A stretch of 64,000 nucleotides of DNA from positions 927,501 through 991,500 of the forward strand of contig NZ_CP045508.1 in assembly GCF_013376475.1 (NCBI RefSeq), in the 5' to 3' direction. Under the pieces are notes generated by a model. The model saw only the letters and a list, made by a program, of their open reading frames with translations. It was not told the origin of the DNA and did not search any database. This DNA comes from Desulfolutivibrio sulfoxidireducens. GTDB taxonomy: Bacteria > Desulfobacterota > Desulfovibrionia > Desulfovibrionales > Desulfovibrionaceae. Below are positions 17,350 to 24,518 of the stretch, one piece after another. The position numbers were made by a program, and so were the translations under genes. Position 1 is the first letter of the stretch. Every line of letters starts with the position of its first letter.

Positions 17350-17393
17350 TGCCGCCCCTCCGGTTTTCATTGCCACTTATTGCCACTTTTTTT
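17343..17393. repeat. TTGCCA repeats near attR (candidate integrase arm sites)
   Basis: TTGCCATTGCC at 17343 and ATTGCCACTTATTGCCACTT from 17369 repeat the words found beside attL. They overlap the integrase start region, which suggests autoregulation as well as recombination. Confidence 0.6.
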
Positions 17394-17525
17394 CGAGCAT
17401 TCGCCCATTCCTGGCCTTTCCTGAACCCGCCCGCCAGTCCAGAAATAGGAAGAAAATCCTGGAATGTCAAACGGTAACGTGATGGCCTGGGGCATGTTGG
17501 GAAGGTCAAGGAAACCACATGTTTG

Positions 17526-17575
17526 GGACTCTTAATCCGTTGGTTCAAGGTTCGAGTCCTTGATGGCCCACCAGA
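17526..17575 (+). repeat. attR core with tRNA-Lys 3' fragment
   Basis: An exact copy of 1604-1653. It holds the displaced 3' part of tRNA-Lys without the 5' half, so it is not a functional tRNA gene. It marks the right end of the element. Confidence 0.95.
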
Positions 17576-17579
17576 TTTT

Positions 17580-17619
17580 AAGGGGTTAGGTCGAAATGAT
17601 CTGGCCCCTTTTGCTTTTT
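17580..17619 (+). terminator. Original terminator of tRNA-Lys
   Basis: AAGGGG ... CCCCTT stem with weak pairs inside, then a T-rich tract (TTGCTTTTT). It follows attR at the same distance as the hairpin after attL and is presumably the ancestral chromosomal terminator. Confidence 0.65.
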
Positions 17620-17737
17620 GGGCGTTTTTTCTCCCCATCCTCTCCCCATTTTTCAGGCTGCGAGGGTTAATCAGACCACGTGCTGATCGAAGATGCGCTT
17701 CAGGGTTTGATTATTTGTCACGTAACCACCGTAAAAC

Positions 17738-17826
17738 CGGATCATCCTTGCAAGCGCGGGGAACACGCGATGGATACGGTCCATGCGGGGTGCGGACCGG
17801 ATCATCCCCGCGAGCGCGGGGAACAC
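17738..17826. CRISPR. Degenerate type I-E CRISPR fragment, two repeats
   Basis: 29-bp repeats at 17738-17766 (three mismatches) and 17798-17826, separated by a 31-bp spacer. The core ATCCCCGCGAGCGCGGGG with AACAC end matches the type I-E repeat family. No cas genes are in the window. The sequence after the second repeat (17827 on) is not CRISPR. Confidence 0.8.
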
Positions 17827-17921
17827 GTCCTTGCGCTTGTCCGCGAGCTGTCATAAATACGGCATTGAAGCTGTGTGTGAGGGCCGCGCCCACCTCCAAC
17901 CCCAGTGTGACGGCCTTGCCC

Positions 17922-18092
17922 ATGATCTACACTGTTTTCTTGCTGGTGTTCCTCGGCGAGGTCGCCGTCCGGGTTCTGCTCGGGATTCCGGACTTTGTGT
18001 CCGCCTTCGGAGATGGCGTTCTGGCCGGACTCGTCGTCCTCGGCATCGATTTCATCTTGTACTCCATTCATTCTTTGTTCCCTCGCTCGTAG
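17922..18092 (+). CDS. Possible small hydrophobic protein, 56 aa
   Basis: A short frame between the two CRISPR fragments, with two likely membrane helices (MIYTVFLLVFLGEVAVRVLL and VLAGLVVLGIDFILYSI). No clear ribosome-binding site, so it may be a remnant of a larger membrane protein gene. The rest of 17827-18148 shows nothing I can name. Confidence 0.3.
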   Translation: MIYTVFLLVFLGEVAVRVLLGIPDFVSAFGDGVLAGLVVLGIDFILYSIHSLFPRS

Positions 18093-18148
18093 CTTCGGTT
18101 TTTCATTCCGGGCTGCTTTCACCCCGGCGACCGGTTTCGCCAGCTCGT

Positions 18149-18238
18149 CGGATCATCCCCGCGAGCGCGGGGAACACCAGTACAGCCTGACCGCCGCGTC
18201 GTTCGTGTCCGGATCATTCCCGCGAGCGAGGGGAACAC
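18149..18238. CRISPR. Second type I-E CRISPR fragment, two repeats
   Basis: Repeats at 18149-18177 (identical to the consensus copy at 17798) and 18210-18238 (two mismatches), with a 32-bp spacer; the 61-bp period is standard for type I-E. The last repeat runs straight into a truncated phage gene at 18239. Confidence 0.8.
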
Positions 18239-18499
18239 TTGGTCGAGAAGCCCGAGAACGCCCGTGAACGCTACGCCAATTTCATCCTGCCCACGTTGCA
18301 ACGCCCGTTCGAAATCCACCGGACCGAATACGAGGACGGCTTCCGGGACCGCTACGTCGGCTTGTTCACGGGGAAGTACAACCTGCTGACCATGATCAGA
18401 ATCAACAAGGACGGCAGCTTGCTCTGGAACATCATGCATGCCGATGACCGGCGAATGAACAAACAACGGATGGGGGAGTTGCTCTACCAAAAAAGATAG
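18239..18499 (+). pseudogene. Truncated PBECR-type phage nuclease domain
   Basis: Reads VEKPENARERYANFILPTLQ, then a TEYEDGF segment, RYVGLFTGKYNLL and DGSLLWNIMHAD. This is the pattern of the PBECR (phage Barnase-EndoU-ColicinE5/D-RelE-like) nuclease domain usually fused to MuF or other phage head proteins. Here only the C-terminal 86 residues remain and the gene begins exactly where the CRISPR repeat ends, so the N-terminal part has been lost by recombination. It has no start signal of its own and is probably not expressed. Identification is by pattern; moderate confidence. Confidence 0.65.
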
Positions 18500-18646
18500 A
18501 CCGGCGAGGCGTCCCGTCTCTCAATGGATCAGTGGGCTCCACAGAGACCCTTCATCCCGTCGTCACACCCACGCGCTCGGGGAATCTCGACCCCGCCGGT
18601 CTTCTTGCGCCACGTATAATGATCCCGGCCCCCGGAGGCAAGCGCC

Positions 18647-18751
18647 ATGTCCGACATGATCAAGATCACCATCGACTCCGCGTGGTTGACCGCCGCCCTC
18701 AAGCTTGCGGGTCTCATCTTTGGGTTAGGGGGCGACCTAACCGCCGAATGA
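18647..18751 (+). CDS. Possible small protein, 34 aa
   Basis: ATG preceded by GGAGG at 8 nt; the product has one short hydrophobic helix (WLTAALKLAGLIFGLGG). It lies alone in the debris zone between the nuclease remnant and the antitoxin gene; the rest of 18500-18875 holds nothing I can support. It may be a phage remnant. Confidence 0.35.
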   Translation: MSDMIKITIDSAWLTAALKLAGLIFGLGGDLTAE

Positions 18752-18875
18752 TCTCACGGAAGAGCGGGAGGGGTATCGGTGCGTGGAAAATATCGTCCGG
18801 GTCAGGTGGAGAGCGGCCTGGGATAAAGACCCACTGCGCTCGGCTGTAGTCAAGATTGAATCCGATTCGTTCGTC

Positions 18876-19199
18876 CTACAAAAACACCTTGTATCCGACG
18901 CCAAGCGCCGTCCCCAGCCGCTTGGCCATGGCCCTGCCGATGGGACGCTTGCCGTTTTCCATTTCGGAGATGTGGCGGGCGGGGACGCCGGTTATTTCGG
19001 AAAGCTGCTTCTGCGTCAGGCCCTCCCTGGCCCTGGCCCCGCGTAGGCATACGCCCGGCAACGCGGCGTCGGTGATTTCCGGAAAGGCCGTCCGCCAGGG
19101 AATGGCATCCGAGGGCTTCGCCTCAAACCCCAGACCCCGCAAGCAGTCCATAGCCTCCTGGCGCTTGGCCGCCGGGCCGGTAAAGCACAGCTCAACCAT
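18876..19199 (-). CDS. HigA-like XRE antitoxin
   Basis: A 107-residue protein with a C-terminal Cro/C1 helix-turn-helix: LRGARAREGLTQKQLSEITG followed by ARHISEMENGKRPIG. Its ATG lies 1 nt after the TGA of the upstream toxin gene (toxin-first order, as in higBA). The N-terminal 50 residues probably neutralise the toxin. Because the toxin gene is interrupted by an insertion sequence, the antitoxin is now an orphan and likely only represses its promoter, which is itself separated by the insertion. The gene is intact. Confidence 0.82.
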   Translation of the reverse strand: MVELCFTGPAAKRQEAMDCLRGLGFEAKPSDAIPWRTAFPEITDAALPGVCLRGARAREGLTQKQLSEITGVPARHISEMENGKRPIGRAMAKRLGTALGVGYKVFL

Positions 19200-19355
19200 G
19201 TCAGTAGGAGGCGTTCTCGTGGGTTCCAACATATGTCACCTCGATCAGGCGGATTTCGTCCTTGCGGATTTCCCAAACCGCCACATACGTCGGGCGGCCT
19301 TTGCGCAAGTGGCAATGGTGTCTCTGGAGTTGCCCCCGCTAAACCGGACACCAGT

Positions 19356-20285
19356 TTAAGAACGTTGGCCACGCCCCGCCGCCGTCCGGCCGCCTCCGAC
19401 GAGCTCGTTGGCGGCCCATTCTCGGCGGCGGGCCGTCGGCTTACTCCGCAGTGACTCGCCAGCAACACACATCCGTATGAACTCACGAGGCGACATCATC
19501 TTCAGCCCTTTGTGCGGATGGATTTCGTTGTAATCCTCGAACCATGCCGCAAGCTGGCTCAGGACGGTCCGGGCATCTGGACGATCGTTGACGTACACGT
19601 AATCGCGTTTGAAGGTCTTCACGAACGCCTCGGCCATGCCGTTGCTCTCCGGGCTTCTGACCGGGGTGAACCTGCTAACCAGGCCCAGCCAGGACGCAAA
19701 TTCCACAGTCTCCTTGGCCGTGAAGCAGGAGCCGTTGTCGGTCAGCCACTCCAAACGGTGCGGCGCATGGCTCGTCCCGAATCGTTTCTCCACGCATTCC
19801 AGCATCATATCCCGCACCATGGCGCCGGAGATGCCCCCTGTCGCGGCCACAAAGCCGATGATTTCCCTATCGCAGCAATCCAGGGCGAACGCCACCCTGA
19901 CCTTCTCGCTGTTCAAGCATCCAATCTCGAAAGCATCAGCACACCAGCGCAGATTGCTCCGCAGCATGATGACCTTGCCATCATGAGACCGCTCTGGACG
20001 CTTGCCGGTGTGCCTGGCCAAAAGCAGGCCGTAAAGGCGCATGATCCGATACACGCGCTTGTGGTTCACCCGTGCCTGCCCCAGTTCCACGAGACGCCGG
20101 TTCAGCAGGGCGCACACTCGCCGGTAGCCGTAGGTCAGCCGACCATCGACGATCTCACGGATCAAAGGCAGCAGGACTTCGTCCTGGGCCTTGGAATAAC
20201 GGAGAGGGCGATTCCTTGGGCCGGTCGCCAGTCGTTCGGACAACTGCGAACGGGCCACGTCGAACGCCTCCGCCACCCGTTTCAC
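19356..20285 (-). CDS. IS3 transposase OrfB (DDE integrase core)
   Basis: A 309-residue rve-fold protein. HTH_21-type N-terminal region (RLTYGYRRVCALL) followed by the DDE core: first Asp in RWCADAFEIG, second Asp in WLTDNGSCF, Glu in SPESNGMAEAF. It starts with GTG at 20285, overlapping orfA by 4 bp, but its frame is open upstream to an A8 run at 20327-20334 where a -1 ribosomal slip would fuse it to OrfA, the usual way IS3 elements make transposase. Confidence 0.93.
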   Translation of the reverse strand: MKRVAEAFDVARSQLSERLATGPRNRPLRYSKAQDEVLLPLIREIVDGRLTYGYRRVCALLNRRLVELGQARVNHKRVYRIMRLYGLLLARHTGKRPERSHDGKVIMLRSNLRWCADAFEIGCLNSEKVRVAFALDCCDREIIGFVAATGGISGAMVRDMMLECVEKRFGTSHAPHRLEWLTDNGSCFTAKETVEFASWLGLVSRFTPVRSPESNGMAEAFVKTFKRDYVYVNDRPDARTVLSQLAAWFEDYNEIHPHKGLKMMSPREFIRMCVAGESLRSKPTARRREWAANELVGGGRTAAGRGQRS

Positions 20286-20680
20286 AGGAAATCCTCCTCG
20301 AAAGGCAACGGCGTGCGCGATATCAGTTTTTTTTCGCGCGCGATCTTGATGCCTTCCTTGAGAATTTCCACCTCCATGGTCTTCTTGCCCAGGAGTCGTT
20401 CCAGCTCGCGAACCCGCTTCTTGAGAGCACGAGCCTCCGAAGCGCTGACCACTTGGTCGTCCGCCTGTACAGCCACCTTGCCGCCCTCGCTCATGAGCTT
20501 CCTCCAGTGGAAGAGCTGGTTTGGTGCGATGCCGTGCTTGCGGGCGACGTACGAGACGCTCATCCCTGGCAGGGACGACTCCTCCACGATCCGAAGCTTC
20601 TCCGACAATGGCCAGCGCCGACGCTGGACCTCGTTGACCAACTCGACCGTGGCGAACTCGTTAGCACTATGTCTGGACAT
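20282..20680 (-). CDS. IS3 transposase OrfA (HTH)
   Basis: A 132-residue DNA-binding subunit. The helix-turn-helix is in LSEKLRIVEESSLPGMSVSY and ARKHGIAPNQLFHWRK; a leucine-zipper-like coil follows (ALKKRVRELERLLGKKTMEVE). It ends shortly after the A8 slippery run (codons for REKKLIS). Alone it would act as regulator; fused to OrfB by -1 frameshift it forms the transposase. Confidence 0.92.
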   Translation of the reverse strand: MSRHSANEFATVELVNEVQRRRWPLSEKLRIVEESSLPGMSVSYVARKHGIAPNQLFHWRKLMSEGGKVAVQADDQVVSASEARALKKRVRELERLLGKKTMEVEILKEGIKIAREKKLISRTPLPFEEDFL

Positions 20681-20914
20681 ACCTCTAGACCTATCTCCTA
20701 GGTTGAAGAGGGTGTCCGGTCGAATTGGGGGCTACTCCAGTCTCTGAGCGCCGAGCTTGGAATAGTTCGGCCAGTCTCCCCGGGTCGGACCGTGCAGCTC
20801 AAGATCGCGTTGGAGCAGGACAAAGATGTCGCGGACATTGGCCGGGAGTTTGCCCAACGCTTTTTTGACCTTCGCGGTCAATGTCACCGTCCATGCCATG
20901 ATGGAGATTACCAT

Positions 20915-21244
20915 TTTTTAGTATGTCGTCAAGTGAGGCAGGATGCCCGCACGAGCTGTTCCCCAAAGCGCCTATGCCCTGGCCGGGCAGCGCTAACTTT
21001 CGGAGATTTCAGCTACGCTCCCCTTGTCCGTCGCCGCGCGCATGCCGTTTCCCAGCGTCCTGACCGCCCGGCGCGGGGTGTCCGGGGAGAGGTGGGCGTC
21101 CCGAGATTTTCGAAATATCGTCTCGTTTTCACAGGCCGGGGCTTTGGGGCGGGCTTCCTTGACTCCGGGGAGGGATCGGCCCGGATCGTGGCCGGCAACG
21201 TCCCGGGTTCTGGACCCAGATGCATGAAGTGCGTAGAAGGGTTC
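20915..21244. other. Intergenic region without recognised gene
   Basis: 330 bp between the interrupted toxin and the ATP-binding/GNAT gene. It should contain the promoter of the toxin-antitoxin pair (reading left) and that of the 21245 gene, but I see no convincing -35/-10 pair or hairpin. The downstream frame is open through it, without family-like sequence. Confidence 0.5.
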
Positions 21245-22735
21245 ATGGCTGCATCCCTCAAGACCCAGTTGCGCATTCCGGCGGACAGCCGTTTCCTGGC
21301 CATGATCCAGGGCCATGTCCGGGGCGTGGCGACCATCGCGGGGTTGGCTCCCAAGGATATTCTGGCCCTGGAGCTGGCCACCGAGGAGGCCTTTCTCAAT
21401 ATTCGTGACCACGCCTATCCAGGTGGCATCCCTGGAGATGTGATCGTCAGCGGCGAAATCGGGGACGGTGAACTCCGCCTGGACTTTCATGACCAGGGAT
21501 TGCCCTTCGATCCCTCCCTGCTTTCGCGGGCGGATGATCCTTCCGGAACTCGCGGCTCGGGCGGCCTGGGCCTGAAGCTCATCCACCATGCCGCTGACGA
21601 GGTCCACTGGGTCAACCACGGCCGGCAGGGCAAGGGACTGTGTCTGGTCAAACGGCTGCCCCTCGCGGCCGAACCGATTCCGACGGGAGCCCCGACGGAG
21701 GTCCCGCCCGCCCCAGCCCACACCTATGCCATCCGTCCCATGCGTCCGGACGAGGCCCTGCGGGTGACCCGGATCTTCTGGCTGGCATACGGCTATTCCT
21801 ACAAGAATGATGCCTTTTATCGTCCCGAGGGCCTCGTCCGTCTGGTCGGCACCGGACAGCTCGTCAGCTATGTGGCCGTGACCGAAACCGGCGAGGTGGC
21901 GGCGCATGCCGGGTTGCTGCGTTCGGAGCCCGTGCCCATGGCCGAGATTGCGGTGCTCGTGGTCTCGCCGGCCCATCGGGGGCGCGGGCTCATGGGCGCC
22001 CTGACCACGGCCCTTATTGAAAAAGCCAGGGAAATTGGGCTGTTCGGACTTTCGTTCAATCCGGTCACCAGCCATGCCTACAGTCAGCGGCAAGCGATGG
22101 AGTTCGGAGCCAGGCCCTGCGGTCTGGAACTGGCGGCCTGCCCGCCCCAGCAGTTCAAGGCCATGGGCCTGGATGACGTCGCGCCACAGCGGGAATCCTA
22201 CCTGCACTGTTTTCTGTATCTGAATACCCCGCCAGCGGCCGTTGTCCATGTTCCGGTTCGCCATCGGGACATCGCTGGGCGTATCTACGCCCAGTTCGAC
22301 CGCTCCCTGACTCTGGCCCCCCCAGGCGAAGGCCCGGCCCCAGGGAATTACAAGGTGTCCTTTGATCGGGGGCCCCTCAAGGGCTCCATCCGGGTCGTGC
22401 GCGCCGATGCGCGGCAATGGCCGGAACTCCTGCGGGCGGCCGTCGATCTGACGGACATCGCCGGGGCCGAGGTGATTTCGCTCGATCTTCCGCTGGCCCA
22501 GCCGGCCACACCCCTGCTCTGCGAGCGGGCCGAGGCGGCGGGGTTTTTCTTTGCCGGCATCTGGCCCCATGGCGCGCCGGACGGGGACATGCTCCGACTG
22601 ATGCGGCTCGCCTCCCCATTGGACCTGGAGCGGGTGCGCATTCATTCCGAGTTCGGGCGTGAGCTCCTCCGCTATGTGGGAGCCGAGATGGAACGGGCCG
22701 CGACGGTCGTCATTTCCCCGTGTCACGTCCCATGA
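21245..22735 (+). CDS. RsbW-like ATP-binding domain fused to GNAT acetyltransferase
   Basis: A 496-residue cytoplasmic protein. Residues about 1-140 are an anti-sigma-factor-type GHKL kinase: LALELATEEAFLNIRDHAYP (N-box), DFHDQGLPFDPS and GSGGLGLKLIHHAAD. Residues about 160-330 are a GNAT fold with VLVVSPAHRGRGLMGALTTA as the acetyl-CoA loop; the last 160 residues have no named domain. Start at 21245 (MAASLKTQ) has AGAAGG upstream; the frame is open much further back. The fusion suggests phospho-switch control linked to acetylation of an unknown target. It is a single-gene unit followed by a weak terminator at 22736. Confidence 0.85.
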   Translation: MAASLKTQLRIPADSRFLAMIQGHVRGVATIAGLAPKDILALELATEEAFLNIRDHAYPGGIPGDVIVSGEIGDGELRLDFHDQGLPFDPSLLSRADDPSGTRGSGGLGLKLIHHAADEVHWVNHGRQGKGLCLVKRLPLAAEPIPTGAPTEVPPAPAHTYAIRPMRPDEALRVTRIFWLAYGYSYKNDAFYRPEGLVRLVGTGQLVSYVAVTETGEVAAHAGLLRSEPVPMAEIAVLVVSPAHRGRGLMGALTTALIEKAREIGLFGLSFNPVTSHAYSQRQAMEFGARPCGLELAACPPQQFKAMGLDDVAPQRESYLHCFLYLNTPPAAVVHVPVRHRDIAGRIYAQFDRSLTLAPPGEGPAPGNYKVSFDRGPLKGSIRVVRADARQWPELLRAAVDLTDIAGAEVISLDLPLAQPATPLLCERAEAAGFFFAGIWPHGAPDGDMLRLMRLASPLDLERVRIHSEFGRELLRYVGAEMERAATVVISPCHVP

Positions 22736-23109
22736 GAATAGGGCGGTATTCTTTTTAGAAAGAGAACCCCGTCGGACTGTTCCCCTCACAATGCATAGGC
22801 ATGCATGTCGAGGATACCACACTCGTCCGGGCCCAGACGCATCCGGCTGGCGGCCGTTCCCACACGTCGTGCGTCGAGGCGGCGGGGCAGCCGCGCCACC
22901 AGGGGGCCGTGAGCACCGCCGCGAAGAGGCGCGGGGCGCCTCCCTGAAGGTTCGGGGGCGCCCCGGCCCCGCCTGTGTCCATCGAGCCCGCTGATTCCTT
23001 TCCGCCTTCCTTGCCACCGAACTCCCCTCCACGACGTTGTCGGCACAAGAAACGAAGATCGTTGTTTTCGTTGACTGCGGAATGATTCCGCGCGGCATGC
23101 GCTTCGCGG
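22736..23109. other. Intergenic region before the formamidase promoter
   Basis: Starts with a weak terminator (GAATA/TATTC stem then T5 at 22736-22756) for the preceding gene. A perfect inverted repeat GCGGAAT-G-ATTCCGC lies near 23079-23093. No gene supported; the long open frame on the opposite strand is an antisense shadow. Confidence 0.5.
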
Positions 23110-23128
23110 CCACAATATCCATTGTTGG
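23110..23128. promoter_or_regulatory. Candidate activator site upstream of amiF
   Basis: CCACAATATCCATTGTTGG, an imperfect dyad centred about 85 bp upstream of the sigma-54 -24 element. A matching dyad lies at the same relative place upstream of fmdB (25932-25949). Likely binding site for the NtrC-type regulator encoded at 31619. Confidence 0.6.
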
Positions 23129-23204
23129 AGATGATGTCCCATGTGAATCTTTTGGTGCCTCGTATTTTCAGCAATAGTGATGATTTATGACAAAGAGAAT
23201 CCAT

Positions 23205-23221
23205 TGGCATGATTATGGCTT
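23205..23221 (+). promoter_or_regulatory. Sigma-54-type promoter of amiF
   Basis: TTGGCATGATTATGGCTT has GG (-25/-24) and GC (-13/-12) exactly 12 bp apart, as RpoN promoters require. It shares GGCAYGATTNTGGCTT with the fmdB promoter at 26024. Predicted transcription start about 23231, giving a leader of about 70 nt before amiF. Confidence 0.7.
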
Positions 23222-23247
23222 TAGAGTGAACGCAAGAGGATGGCAAG

Positions 23248-23263
23248 CCACAAAACATTGTGG
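23248..23263. promoter_or_regulatory. Perfect CCACAA/TTGTGG dyad in the amiF leader
   Basis: CCACAAAACATTGTGG, 6-bp arms and 4-bp centre, lies between the predicted start site and the amiF Shine-Dalgarno. It is a third copy of the dyad seen in both promoters; it could be an operator or form a leader hairpin. Confidence 0.5.
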
Positions 23264-23303
23264 AGCCGCTGTTGTTACAACCAACCGTACAAAGGAGAGT
23301 CGT

Positions 23304-24308
23304 ATGGGAAGCATCGGAAGCGTCAGCAGACCGACTGAAGGCATGTTGATGGGACTTATCCAGTACCCCGTCCCAGTCGTAAACTCCAAGCGAGACATCG
23401 AGGCCAGCGTTGACCGGATTTGCGAAGCCACGGCCAACACCAAGGCCGGCTATCCCGGAATGGATCTCATCGTATGGCCGGAATACAGCTCGCAAGGACT
23501 CAACACCAAGAAGTGGGTGACCGAGGAATTCCTGTTGGATGTCGGCGGCCCCGTCACGGACAAGTACGCCCGGACCTGCAAGGAAAACGACATCTGGGGC
23601 GTCTTCTCCATCATGGAGCGCAATCCCGACCGCAACAAGATGCCGTACAACACGGCCATCATCATCAACAACAAGGGCGAAATCGTCCTCAAGTACCGCA
23701 AGCTCAATCCGTGGGTGCCGGTCGAGCCCTGGCTGCCCGGCGACCTCGGCCAGCCCGTGTGCGACGGCCCCGGCGGCAGCAAGCTGTCGCTGTGCATCTG
23801 CCATGACGGCATGTTCCCCGAACAGGCCCGCGAAGCCGCCTACAAGGGCTGCAACGTCTACATCCGCATCTCCGGCTACAGCACCCAGGTCAACGAGCAG
23901 TGGATCCTGACCAACCGCTCCAACGCCTGGCACAACCTGATGTACACCGCCGCCGTCAACCTGGCCGGCTACGACGGCGTCTTCTACTACTTCGGCGAGG
24001 GCCAGATCACCAACTTCGACGGCACCACCCTTGTCCAGGGGCATCGCAATCCCTGGGAGATCGTGACCGGCGAGGTCTATCCGAAGATGGCCGACCAGGC
24101 GCGCACCGATTGGGCCCTGGAAAACAACATCTTCAACGTCGGCACCCGGGGCTACGTGGCCGTTCCGGGCGGGGTCAAGGAATGCCCCTACACCTGGATC
24201 AAGGACTTCGCCAAGGGCGCGTACCATCTGCCCTGGGAGGACAAGATCCGGGTCAAGGACGGCTCCTTCTACGGCTATCCGACCAAGGGCGGCCGTTTCG
24301 GACTCTAG
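23304..24308 (+). CDS. amiF: Formamidase
   Basis: A 334-residue nitrilase-superfamily amidase that hydrolyses formamide to formate and ammonia; cytoplasmic. Length and numbering match the Helicobacter enzyme: catalytic E60 (VWPEYS), K133 (YRKLNPW) and C166 (CICHDGM) are all in place. The start at 23304 ([10 protein letters not shown]) has AAGGAG upstream; the open frame begins earlier but the family starts here. It is first in the amide locus, behind a sigma-54-type promoter, and is followed by a strong hairpin and the OFA carrier. The urea-type channel and formate carrier nearby fit substrate entry and product exit. Confidence 0.97.
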   Translation: MGSIGSVSRPTEGMLMGLIQYPVPVVNSKRDIEASVDRICEATANTKAGYPGMDLIVWPEYSSQGLNTKKWVTEEFLLDVGGPVTDKYARTCKENDIWGVFSIMERNPDRNKMPYNTAIIINNKGEIVLKYRKLNPWVPVEPWLPGDLGQPVCDGPGGSKLSLCICHDGMFPEQAREAAYKGCNVYIRISGYSTQVNEQWILTNRSNAWHNLMYTAAVNLAGYDGVFYYFGEGQITNFDGTTLVQGHRNPWEIVTGEVYPKMADQARTDWALENNIFNVGTRGYVAVPGGVKECPYTWIKDFAKGAYHLPWEDKIRVKDGSFYGYPTKGGRFGL

Positions 24309-24331
24309 AACGCGCAGTGATCCGACAGGTT

Positions 24332-24373
24332 GGGAATGGGAAGGCGGCGTTCGTGTGCCGCCTTTCCATTCCC
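24332..24373 (+). terminator. Long hairpin between amiF and the OFA carrier gene
   Basis: Near-perfect 17-bp stem (GGGAATGGGAAGGCGGC with its complement, one mismatch) and 8-nt loop, no T-run. It probably attenuates or protects the amiF mRNA so that the enzyme is made in excess over the carrier. Confidence 0.6.
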
Positions 24374-24518
24374 GGCACAATCCCTCGCCGGGCGACGCGA
24401 CTCGCGGCCTCGTCCGGGCATCAGGTTCCGTGCACGGCGCCGCGACGGCGGATCGGGGCGCGAAGCGCACGCGCCGCGTCACGTGACCGAGGGCGAAGGT
24501 CCTCAAAAAGAGGTTCGT

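Larger units (their letters stand above)
1604..17575 (-). mobile_element. Integrated 16-kb element with head-packaging genes, no recognisable tail or lysis genes (satellite-like prophage)
   Basis: Bounded by the 50-bp tRNA-Lys repeats, with all its genes on the minus strand. Order from the right end: integrase, CGNR-like protein, AlpA-like regulator, small protein, primase-helicase, iteron cluster, small protein, ERCC4 nuclease, terminase-associated protein, TerL, portal, scaffold, major capsid, cement, DnaT-like connector, MuF head protein and about ten small unknown proteins. I found no tape measure, tail tube, fibre, holin or endolysin. This set matches the plan described for capsid-forming phage-inducible islands, which borrow tails from a helper. 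The main alternative is a prophage that lost its late genes. Capsid and cement genes resemble those of short-tailed BPP-1-like phages. Confidence 0.9.
19325..20739 (-). mobile_element. IS3-family insertion sequence, 1415 bp
   Basis: Ends are TGGAGTTGCCCCC (left) and, on the other strand, TGGAGTAGCCCCC (right), each followed within about 10 bp by ACCGGACACC; terminal 5'-TG...CA-3' as usual in IS3. A 5-bp duplication GTCTC flanks it (19320-19324, 20740-20744). It carries overlapping orfA and orfB. Both genes are open, so the copy may be active. Confidence 0.93.
19201..20899 (-). pseudogene. RelE/HigB-like toxin gene interrupted by an IS3 element
   Basis: The 5' part (20740-20899) encodes MAWTVTLTAKVKKALGKLP and on to NYSKLGAQ; the 3' part (19201-19319) encodes RHHCHLRKGRPTYVAVWEI to the C-terminal THENASY and TGA. 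Removing the element and one 5-bp GTCTC copy restores a continuous frame of about 92 residues typical of RelE/HigB mRNA-cleaving toxins. The insertion is therefore recent, without secondary decay. The downstream antitoxin remains complete. Confidence 0.9.

Noticed and set aside
17526-17575. Second tRNA-Lys gene
   Set aside because: Only the 3' part from the anticodon arm is present; it is the attR copy without acceptor 5' strand or D-arm.
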